A stretch of DNA of 64,000 nt from Ciona savignyi (lineage: Eukaryota; Chordata; Ascidiacea; Phlebobranchia; Cionidae), in contig CH002093.1 in NCBI GenBank assembly GCA_000149265.1, positions 490,639 through 554,638 of the forward strand, read 5' to 3'. The position numbers were made by a program, and so were the translations under genes. The notes beneath the pieces were generated by a model. It was not told the origin of the DNA. It searched no databases and saw only the letters and a list, made by a program, of their open reading frames with translations. Below, piece after piece: positions 1-9,702 of this stretch; the first letter of the stretch is position 1, and the number at the start of each line of letters is the position of its first letter.

Positions 1-272
1 ATGCAGAAGCCACAATTTTGGGTAATAAATCTAGGGGAATTCCCCTGGGACGTTAAAAACCAAAACAGTATTTTTTAATAACAAATTAGCTTTTTGAGGC
101 AAAGCGCTTGAACAGCTTATCTCTCTTTGTTTAAATTTGGTGAAATGTAAGTGCATTAACCACTGATATATCACTTGAAATAATTAAAAAATTTACCGAG
201 GGAAATACCCTAAAAAATAAGATTTTGTTCTCAAATCATGATTGTGACAGGCATGGCTTGTGGCGCGACATC
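1..272 (-). repeat. Foldback-family unit, truncated by window edge
   Basis: One reverse-orientation copy of the ~335-bp unit that builds the repeats up to 9.2 kb. It carries the family hallmarks: the palindrome GGGGAATTCCCC at 34-45, a run of A-rich spacers, and the conserved block around 236-265 (tcatgattgtgacaggcatg). It stops abruptly at about 272, where the next element begins. Confidence 0.75.
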
Positions 273-278
273 TAAAAG

Positions 279-3097
279 AACTAGAGAGTGTCAACCACGT
301 GTTTAACCACCACTATTTGTAAAACACATTTTGTATGCCATATAATTATGCTGCTGCTACAGGGTCCCTTACCACATTTTGTATCTTATACAATGAATAT
401 GTAGTTTTTGTTTCTGCAAGCATAAACGCATGGGTCCCTTAGTTATCAAACCAAACTTCTTCTCCAGGTATAGGTAAAAAAAAGAACAATCGTGTTAGAT
501 TTACGAACATTTCACAACAAATGTTTTAAATTAAAGCTTTTTCTTCAAGTGCTGTATTGAAATGAAGCTAAATTCCTAAAACAACCCGATTTAGTTTTTG
601 ATGGCTTCGGGGAATTTGCCATGGGCTTAGTACATAAGTTTCTGTATTTACATATGTGGGTCATGTTATCTAACAATTCTTTAAGTTTTAATCCAATTTG
701 ACGAATCCTTGTTGAAGATGTCAGTGCAATGTTTGTTGCATGCTTGTCACAATCATGAGTCAGGAACATATCTTCGTTATTAAGGGAGTTACCCTAAGTA
801 AATGTTTTCTTTCTTTTAATTGACATAGGGTGGCTAACGATCCAGCATTCCACTAAATCTGATCAAAATTAGAGCAGCCGTTCAAACGCTATGGCCCGAA
901 AAGCTAATTTTTTAGAAAAATAACCGTTTTGGATTTTAACGTCTCAGGGGAATTCCCCTAGATTTATCACCCACAATTTTTACTGCGTATTTAGACCATG
1001 TTGTCTAACAGATGACCAAGTTTTGTTACTATTCTATTATTCCTTCTGGTAGAGAGTCAGGGCGTTATGCCATGCCTGTCACAATCATAATTTGAGAACA
1101 AAATCTTTTTTTAGGGTATTTTCCTAGATAATTTTTCTTATTTTTTCTAATTGTTAAATTAGTAGGTAATGCACTTACATTCCACGAAATCTGAATCAGA
1201 TTGAATCAGCCGTTCAAGCGCCAAGCCCAAAAAAGCTACTTTTTTTAGAAAAAATACCGTTTTGGTGTTTAACGCCCCCGGGGAATTCCCCTGGATTTAT
1301 CCCCCAAACTTTTGGTTTCTGTTCATCGAGACCATGTTGTGTAAAAAAAAAACAAAGTTTAATTGCGATTTCATTTTTCCTTCCGGTAGATGTCGGGCCG
1401 ACATGGCGTGCTTGTCACAATCATGATATGAAAACAAAATGTTATTTTTTAGGGTATTTCCCAATGTAATTTTTTTATTTCTTCCACGTGTTAAATTAGT
1501 TACTAATGCACTTACATTTTACCAAATCTGATTCAAATTGGAGCTGCCGTTCAAGCGCTATGCCCAAAAAAGCTAGTTTTTTAGAAAAAAATAGCGTTTT
1601 GGTTTTTAACGTTCCAGGGGAATTCCCCTGGTTTTATCTCCCAAAGTTTTAGTTTCTGTTCATCTAGACCATGTTGTCCAACAAATGGCAAAGTCTTATT
1701 GCGATTCCATTTTTCCTTCTGGTAGATGTCGGGGCGACATGCCATGCCTGTCAAGCGTTTGCCGAAAAAAACCAAAAAAAAAAAAAGAAAAAAAAAGCAC
1801 GGACAAAAACAATATGTGTCCCAATTTTTCAAATGGGACCCCCATAATAAGTATTAAAATTGCAATTAAACTTTGTCATTTGTTAGACCACTTGGTCTAG
1901 ATATGCGGAAACCAAAATTTTGGGTAATATACCCAGGGAAATTCCCCTGTGAGTTGAAAAACCAAAACGTTATTTTTTTTAAATAATTAGCTTTTTTGCG
2001 CATAGCACTTAAATGGCTGCTCCAATTTAAACTAGATTTGATAAAATGTAAGTGCATTAGCCACTGATATAACACTTAAAAGAATTTAAAAAATTAACTA
2101 GGAAAATACCCTAAAAGTAAGATTTTTTTCTCAAATCATGATTGTGACAGGCATGGCTTGTGGCTCCGACATCTACTAGAAAACGTAATGGAATCGTAAT
2201 AAAACTTTGCCATTTGTTAGACAACAAGGCCTAATTATGCGGAAACCAAAATTTTGGGTAATATACCCTGGGGAATTCCCGTGGGAGTTGAAAAACCAAA
2301 ACGGTATTTTTTTTAAAATAAGCTCTTTAGGGCATAGCCCTTGGTCGGCTAAAATGTTAGTCCCCTATTCGACGTTGTACCATTGAGCAAAAAGAAATAC
2401 AATACCTAGGATAATACCATAAAAATTACGACTTGTTTCAAAACCATGATTGTAACAGGCATGCCATATCGCGCCGACATCCAACAAGGAGTCGCCAAAG
2501 CGGATTAAAACTGTTTGTTAGATTATCTAACACACATCTTACTTTGATAACATTACTCAGATATGTAAAAACAGAAATTAATGTACTAAGACCAGAGGAA
2601 TTCCCCCGAAATAATGAAACTCAATCGGGCTGTTTTGGGAATTGACCTTCATTATACTACAGCGCGTGACAAGAAGCTTAAATTAAAACATTTGTGGTAA
2701 AATGTTCGGAAATCTCACACGCGTATTCTTTTTATAACTGCACATGGAAAAGAAGTTTGGTTTAATAACTATGGGACCCATGCGTTTATGCTTGCAGAAA
2801 CAAAACTATGACAGTCCGCTTTAAACTTTCTAAAATGTTAATTAACATGGACCTGACGTGCACATATCTAACATTAACATATATTGTGCAGGGAACAATA
2901 ATATCAAGATCGGATTGTTACCTTAGTGACCCATGCGTTTATGCATGCAGAAACAAACTACATACCCGGTGTATAAAATACATATGGTGGTTAGGGACCC
3001 TGCTCGCATATATATATATATATATATATACATATGGTACAAAATGTGTTTTACAAATAGTGGTGGTAAAATACGTGGTTGACACTCTCCTAGTTTA
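279..3097. repeat. Foldback-like element with long inverted arms
   Basis: The outer ends are inverted copies of each other: ctagagagtgtcaaccacg begins near 281 and its reverse complement (cgtggttgacactctcctag) ends near 3097. The similarity extends hundreds of bases inward and includes the block cataaacgcatgggtccc near 420 and its inverse near 2775 and 2930. Inside, forward ~335-bp units lie at about 610-1760 and inverted units at about 1860-2560. They meet at an A-rich centre at 1760-1855. No coding frame is credible; the short ORFs here are repeat by-products. Long inverted arms made of tandem sub-repeats match the architecture of foldback elements. A (TA)n run sits at about 3008-3030. Confidence 0.7.
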
Positions 3098-3432
3098 TTT
3101 AAGTTTTCAACAATATGTTCTCTTGTTTTACCGCGCTGATATATTAAGCCCTACAAAAAATAGCATGCAAAAAATCTAGGGAGAGTGCCTTTCAAACCTA
3201 GATAGATTATCAGTGCGACTTATGTGCAACTCAAAAGTAATAGCGCGACCTATACGGTGGCCCGACCCATAGGGGAATATATACGCTAAGTTCCTCAAGC
3301 AAGTTGAGAAAATGTTTTCTTGATTTTGCATTGCGCAATCTGACCTAATTACGCAATCACAAAAGTAACGCAAGCAGAAATACCGCGAAGCTTTATCTGC
3401 TTGCATTTGGGTTTGCTAGTTTGAATCAAAAT
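3098..3432. other. Spacer between two foldback copies
   Basis: About 335 bases without a credible reading frame, splice signal or recognised repeat. It contains several CG dinucleotides, unlike the flanking AT-rich repeat. I see nothing assignable in it. Confidence 0.5.
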
Positions 3433-3797
3433 AGCGAAAAACTAGAAAGTGTCACCCACGTGTTTAACCACCACTATTTGTAAAACACTTATTGTATGCC
3501 ATATATTCATGCTACAGGAATCACATTTAGTATTATATACAATGAGTATGTAATTTTTTTCTGCAAGCATAAACGCATGGGTCCCATAGTTAACCAATCA
3601 AACTTATTTTCCATGTGCAGTAAAATAAAAGATAAACGTCTTAAATTTACGAACATTTTACCACATATGTTTTAAATTAAAGTTTCTTTTCAAGCGCTGC
3701 AGTAAAATGAAGCTAAATTTTCAAAAACAGCCCGATTTACTTTTTCATAGTTTCAGGAAATTCCCCTGGGTTTAGTAGATAAGTTTCTGTTTTTATA
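3433..3797 (+). repeat. Foldback-family outer arm, split by a gypsy insertion
   Basis: This begins with the family terminus (ctagaaagtgtcacccacg) and follows the same order of blocks as the arm at 279-600. It is cut at about 3798 by an LTR element and resumes at about 7980 with the expected continuation (tcatgttatgtaacaattc). The uninterrupted equivalent can be read at about 34980-35030. Confidence 0.75.
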
Positions 3798-3798
3798 T

Positions 3799-3968
3799 GC
3801 ACTGAATTTTACTTAACAACTAACAAAAAAAACGTAATGTCGTAAACATACAAGTAAAGGCAAATGTAAATTACAGAACTAAATTTAAACCCACTATAAT
3901 AAAACAATCAACGAAGAATACGCGTGCCAGACTGATTAAGTAATGCCCACAATAAAAAACCATTTCAT
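3799..3968 (-). repeat. 3' LTR of gypsy relic (internally deleted)
   Basis: This matches the right-hand LTR at 7740-7979 but lacks about 60 bp, including the segment complementary to the primer-binding site. Reading the minus strand, a purine tract (AAGAAAGGG) directly precedes the LTR, as expected for the polypurine tract. Boundaries are uncertain by about 10 bp because both termini have mutated. Confidence 0.7.
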
Positions 3969-6900
3969 TCACCCTTTCTTAAAATATGAGTTGCTATATT
4001 GCTGAGGTGGTATGCCTTTGTTACTGCGATTAGAGCGTCTTACAGTATGTTCGGTATTATCAGAAGTAATATTGGGGGTACCAGGCTCGCTGACGATATC
4101 AATTGTAGAAGGGTTATTAGAATTAGCGGTGCTAGATTCGTCGCTTAAATTAGGCGAGACAGGGTTTAAAATTTCCGGACTAAGTTCGATATCGCCATCA
4201 GCAGTCACGTGCTCAACAGGATCCTGCGGACAGGGTGCAATGTCTGTGAGTGACACAGCTGCTTCGCGAACATTGGGAAAGCGAACATTTGCGTAGGTCG
4301 GATTAATATTTACCAGTTCAACCTCGTCTGCTAGCGGCGCGCTTTTGTCAGGTCTCACAAATCGGCGTAAATATACTTTTCCAGGGTTGGTCATCCATGT
4401 TGGAAGAGATTCGCCGGTTGTTGATCTTCTTTAAAAATTAAAAAAAACGTTTGTGGCATTAGTAGCAGCAGTACATACTAAAGATCGAATGGAGTGAAGG
4501 GCGTCGGGCAAAACTGTTTCCCATTGAGACTGCTGCAAACGGCGCGTCTTCAACACCAGCAAAATAGTTTTCCATACAGTTCCAACACATTTCCGCTTGT
4601 CCATTTCTAGCAGGATGGTAGATACTTGATTTGCTTGACGCAATGCAACGTCTCAGCAAATAACTTATGAATTCATGTGATGCAAATGCTGGTCCATTGT
4701 CGGAGTGGATAAACCAAGCAGTGCCACATAACGCAAACAACTTATCGAGACAAGTGATCACGGTTCGGGTCGTCATGTCCTTACATGAAAAAACAAAGGG
4801 AAATCGTGAAAACTCGTCAATTATAATCAATAAATACTTATTGCTTGATGTTGACGAAACGGGACCTTTAAAATCTACGCTCAGACGCTCCATGGGCTCC
4901 GTTGCCTTGATTATGGTGCCCACATTTGGCCGAAAGAATTGTGGTTTAACTTCAGCACATACCTTACATTCAGCTGTAACCCTCCGAACGTCCGCAGTAG
5001 AGTGTGGCAGGTTCTTTGTACGAACAAAGTGTAGCAGCCGTGAGACACCAGGATGACAGGTTATTGTGAAGGTATTCCAGATTGTACACACCCAAAAAGA
5101 GTCGGGGCCAACGTATTGTTGTCCAGGGCGATACTTCATAACATAGGAAAATGCAGCCAGCTACATGCGCCATAGCTGGACTTTATTCTTAATCTTGGAT
5201 CAACGACGACTGTCGAGCATAAAAGCAACAGAACGTTGGTCGGTGATTAGGGTAAACGTTTGCCTAGAAAGCAAATGAGACCACTTTCGTACTGCTTGTA
5301 TAACAGCTGTTGCTTCCTTTTCATGTGCGGGATAATGAATCTCGCTCCCCTGTAAAGTACGAGACATGAACGCCACTGGTCGCCCGCCTTGATTCAAAGT
5401 GGCAGAAACTGCCACATCCGAAACGTCACATTCGACAACAAAAGGGGCATACTCGTCAATAGATCGCAGTACAGAGTTTTTGAGCTTGTCTTTCAAAGAG
5501 TTAAACACTTTAAGGCTCTCTTTAGAAAGAGGAAAATCTTTGGTCGCTGCCAGAGGTCGAATTTTATCCCCAAAATCATGTATTCACTTTGCATAATAAG
5601 CAAACAGGCGCTACGCAAATCAAAACTTGAGAACACTTTGTATTTGGCATGTTCAGTTTTCATGTCATCTGCAACGTTTGACGTTTATTGAGGGAGTTTT
5701 ACCCTCTGTGGGTGCCTTTAGCGTTATTGATGGACGCTCTGTGCTGCACCGCGTGGCTCGAATATATGCTGCTGTGATAATCCTCCGATCCGACCCCAGA
5801 TCGAGCACACGCTGGTTGAAAGTTAGTTGTTTATTGTCAAACGTTGTCAATACGACGAACACACAAATAAATCAATGCACTTTACTCGGGATTAGATTCG
5901 CAGCGACCGGCGAGATGCGATTAATAGACAGTCCGTTTTCCTTGCGGCTTTTGTTTAATCCGGAAGCTGCGACTGTTGCCTTGTTCCTTTTCTGTCTACT
6001 ATGCCACAAAGTCTCAAAACCTGGCACTTAAGCGCGCCAGGTGGCAGTCACTTCTGTTCTTCCCTGGTCAGCCACCAGTCTCTCCAAGCTACGTTTACTG
6101 TCCCCCACTTAAGTAAAGACCGGCCAGGAATTCGACAACACTTCGTCGCACATGAACAGGCCTCAGGCAACTTGTGACGAATACGTCATAATCATCTGAC
6201 CAACCGCACATTCTTTCATTACGTCATACATTGAGCGTTTCCCAAGATGCTTCTGTGGTTTTCAAGTGGATGACGTCACCTTATTGCAGATGTTTGAATT
6301 GTGAATACAAGGCGAATCCGCTGCATCATCTATGCGTGGTAAGGAAAAAAGCATCCAGCTCGGTATATATATTAATGGTTTGCGAATAGTCAATGCACAA
6401 CCGCTTCTTGTGTCGCTTTGTTTCGTCCTTCTGCTAGCTTTAATTACACCTTCGTAAAGTAAGTTATCAATGCTAGGTTGAATAAACTCTCGGTCCTCCG
6501 GATTAAAACGACGAGATTTAGTGACGATGGGCTTGACGTCCCGTGACAGAATTGAAAAGAGTGAAGCAACCTCCGTATTAGCCTCTGCGAGTGCGCAGTT
6601 AGATTTGTTAGAAACAACTAAGTCTGGAGATTTTCCACCAAATTCAAATATTAGCCTCTGGTGTTGACTTTGGAAATCTAATCCAAGAATGACGTCACTA
6701 CAAAGCTGTTCAAGCACATGCAGCTTTGTAGCATTATAATGTATATCTTCAATCTTTAAATTTGCCAGACAAAACATAAATAGCTTTTCGCATATAGATG
6801 CATCGATATAACTTTCGGAACTGCCGGAATCAACAAGTGCCGTGACATTCTTGCCCTGAACATTAACTGTACAAGCAGCTCGAAAAAGACTACCAGGACA

Positions 6901-7709
6901 AGACGCCGTAATAAAACACAATGATTGGTCCGTAGGTGTATGTAGGGCTGCGGTACGACCCGAATACCATTGTCGCCTCACCTCATTCCCCATTTGCTTA
7001 GCATTGCACACTTTGGAGAAATGGCCTCTCCTACCACAAGCAAAACAGGATACATTTCGAGCAGGGCACTGCGTACGTGCGTGATTGGACCAATTGCCGC
7101 AGAAGTAACAACATCGTTTTGGTTTGGATTTTGCGATTGAACCGATTAATGCAAATAAACTGCAAAGTGTTCTTGCGCCATGCGTAGCGTGTTAGCAATT
7201 TCAAACGCTCGACCCAAAGTCAGCTCGTTATTCTCCAAAAGCTGCTGACGTATATGATGGGAAGATAAACCGTTTATAAAGGCATCTCAGGCAAGTTCTT
7301 TGAGATAGTCGCTGGCGGTGACATCTTTAAAATTGCAATCTTTACTTAGCCCGTGCAACACATGTAGATATTCTTGTAATGTTTCATCCGGTTTCTGTTT
7401 ACGTGTTGACAATATGTTACGCGCAAAAATCACGTTTGGAGTTTTAATATATATGGATTTCAATTTTGTTACAGCATCTTTATATGAAGTACAATCTTCA
7501 ATTAATTCGTATACTTCTGTACTCACGAATGCAAACAGAATGCTTAGTTTGTTGGGAAGTTCTGCGCGTTGAGCTGTTGCATATTTTGTACAGTTCTCCA
7601 AATATCCTGTAAATATCCTTAACCAATGTTGCAGCTGCTTGGCTGCTTTAGGCGATCCAGAATCAGCGTCGAATCTTGACGGTCTGAGTACATCGTTCAA
7701 AGATGACAT
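3969..7709 (-). pseudogene. Gypsy-type gag-pol relic, fragmented
   Basis: Minus-strand remains of a Ty3/gypsy polyprotein, in order. Gag lies at 7709-7287, with its likely ATG at 7709. Two CCHC zinc knuckles lie at about 7130-7016. An aspartic protease with an LVDSGSS motif falls within 7011-6262. A broken reverse transcriptase keeps an LPRIDD motif near 6310 and FDLRSA near 5610. RNase H lies at 5508-5200 (ECDVSD and TDQ motifs), and integrase at 5139-4459 (SVDFKGP, HSDNGPAF, but AEMCW where the catalytic Glu is expected). A C-terminal tail lies at 4394-3969. The frames are separated by stops and shifts, most of the reverse transcriptase including its YxDD box is missing, and a ~640-bp insert splits it. 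It is clearly related to the intact element at 29121-33184 and cannot be autonomous. Confidence 0.85.
5674..6315. repeat. Insert of unknown origin inside the relic's reverse transcriptase
   Basis: Reverse-transcriptase coding stops near 6316 and resumes near 5670 on the minus strand, with similar short flanks (atccg and atctg) that could be a decayed target duplication. On the minus strand the insert contains AATAAA near 5826-5865 and resembles an LTR in composition, being more GC-rich than the relic. I could not fix its ends or its family. Confidence 0.45.
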
Positions 7710-7724
7710 CTTTTTACAGATAAT

Positions 7725-7738
7725 ATAAGTTTGTTTAA
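7725..7738 (-). promoter_or_regulatory. Self-priming primer-binding site of the gypsy relic
   Basis: The plus-strand 14-mer ATAAGTTTGTTTAA here is the exact reverse complement of TTAAACAAACTTAT at 7767-7780 inside the adjoining 5' LTR. The site lies one base inside the LTR edge taken here (7740). No tRNA-like site starting TGG follows the LTR in the sense direction. The arrangement matches the young element at 29335-29347 in spacing but not in sequence. Confidence 0.75.
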
Positions 7739-7739
7739 T

Positions 7740-7979
7740 TGCACTGAATTTTACTTTATTCAAAGTTTAAACAAACTTATAACTTAACTTGGCGCTGTAA
7801 CACAAGTAATTTAACAACTAACAAAAATAAACGTAATGTCGTAAAAAAATACAAGTAAAGGCAAATGTAAAGTACAGAACTGAATTTAAACCAGCTATAA
7901 TAAAACAATCAACGAAGAACACGCGCTGACGCGCCCCAGACTGATTAAGTGATGCCCACAATAAAATACCATTTAATTA
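7740..7979 (-). repeat. 5' LTR of gypsy relic
   Basis: About 240 bp, shared with 3799-3968 apart from the deletion in the latter. In sense (minus) orientation it contains AATAAA shortly before its 3' end and the primer-complementary segment at 7780-7767, which would mark the start of the transcript if self-priming is right. Confidence 0.7.
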
Positions 7980-8063
7980 GTGACTCATGTTATGTAACAA
8001 TTCTAAAAGATTTAATCTGATTTGTAGACTGCTTGCTTATTAAAGATGTCAGTGCGATACGGC

Positions 8064-8358
8064 ATAGGATAGGATAGGATATTAATTTTTATCCCCGTGA
8101 ATGGGAAAACCAAGGGGGTTAACACACGGGCAATCGTCAGATCACCTTGCGCCCATCGTCGGGTTACCGAAGCTATTGCAGTGTGTTGTATATGATAGAC
8201 ATGTTCCTTCAATTTGGTAGAACCCATTAATCCGCTGGGTACAGGCAATGTCCGTAAAGTGCCTTGCCCAAGGACACAACCGACTAGCTTACGACCAGTT
8301 TCGCACCTTCAACCTTTCGATTGAAAGGCAACTCACTTAACCGTTAGACCAACGGGCC
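8064..8358 (-). mobile_element. tRNA-derived SINE (family 1), near full length
   Basis: Read on the minus strand, a tRNA-like head (ccggcccgttggtctaacgg, then a box-B-like ggtgcgaaactgg) is followed by a body containing ccttgggcaaggcactttac. It ends in a (TATCC)n tail at 8064-8085. It is inserted within the foldback arm: the flanks correspond to the uninterrupted sequence at about 35070-35110. Confidence 0.8.
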
Positions 8359-9185
8359 GGACAAAGCCTGTTACAATCGTAATTCAGGAACATATCTTCG
8401 TTTTCAAGGAAATTACCCGAAGTAAAATGTTTTTTAATGGCACAGAGTGTCTAATGGTCTAACATTTCATCGACTCTGATCAAAATTGGAGCAGCCGTTC
8501 AAGCGCTATGCCCCCAAAAGCTAATTTATTAGGAAAAAACGTTTTGGTTTTTAACGTCTCCGGGGAATTCCCCTGGATTCATTATCCAAAATTTGGGTTT
8601 CTGCATATCTAAACCCATGTTGAATGGCAAATTTTCAAATGGCAAATTTTCGTTGCGATTTCATTACTCCTTTTGGTAGATGTCTGGGCGACATGGCATG
8701 CTTGACACAATCATGATTTGAGAACATATCCTATTTTTGGGGGTATTTCCTTAGGTAATTTTAATATTTCTTCTAAGTGTGAAATCAGTGACAAATGCAC
8801 TTACATTCCACTAAATCTGATTCAAATTGTAAAAGCCGTATAAGCGCTATGCCTAAAAAAGGCTAATTTGTTAGAAAAAAATAGCGTTTTGGTTTTTAAC
8901 GTCCTAGGAAAGTTTCCCTGGTTTTATCACCCAACAATTTTGGTTTCTGCATATCTAGACCATGTTGTCTAACGAATGGCCAATTTTCATTGCGATTCCA
9001 TTACTTCTTCTGGTAGATGTTGGGGCAACATGGCATGCCTGTCACAATCATGATTTCAGTACAAAATAGAATTTTTAGGGTATTTCTCCAGGATTTTTTA
9101 GGGTATATTCCCCAAAGAAAAGAAAAAAATGGACAAAAACAATATTTTTCCAAATGGGACCCATAATAACCAATAATCAGCCGGA
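8359..9185 (+). repeat. Foldback-family units and centre
   Basis: Two further ~335-bp units follow the SINE, with GGGGAATTCCCC at 8562-8573. They run into the same A-rich centre (ggacaaaaacaatat) and short hairpin-like end (ttttccaaatgggaccc) seen at 1800-1845 and 35915-35950. No inverted arm follows directly. Confidence 0.7.
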
Positions 9186-9702
9186 TAATAATGCAATATT
9201 CGGACGAAACCTTATAGTTAATTAGTATTGCTATCCTGCTGCGGCCCGTGCTATCACTATCCGTGCAAAACATTCCCAAATCCACAAATATTTTTTTTAA
9301 TTAATTTTTTTATAAAATTGCATTTGCGCAGGGAGTGCGGCACTCCCCGCACCACCGTACTTGGCGCCTATGGTCATAACTACAGTAATCATAAACAAAA
9401 CCCTACACTTCGTCGGATTACGGATTAGCTAAGGCATATTGGATAATTTGCTATGGTTTGTCAGGACAGATCACCTGCCAACTATTGCTGGTTAAAGTAT
9501 TAGTCATCACAAATGCTATCCATGACCAATAGTTTAGTAGCCAAATCAAATTTTCTGCCATTACGACAAAAGCACTTGCTCACCAAAACCATATAAATCA
9601 CACACACACTAATGTACAATGAAAAGCATATTGGACATCTTTGATTATATTATTGATAAAACAATTAAAATCTTCAGTGACAATTCAAAACTTTAATTCT
9701 AG

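Noticed and set aside
3969-7709. Active gypsy element
   Set aside because: Reverse transcriptase is mostly missing, frames are broken, the integrase Glu is replaced and one LTR is deleted.
7781-7800. tRNA primer-binding site (tggcgctgtaacacaag) for a plus-strand element
   Set aside because: The surrounding element reads on the minus strand and this text lies inside its LTR, not next to the LTR edge in sense orientation.
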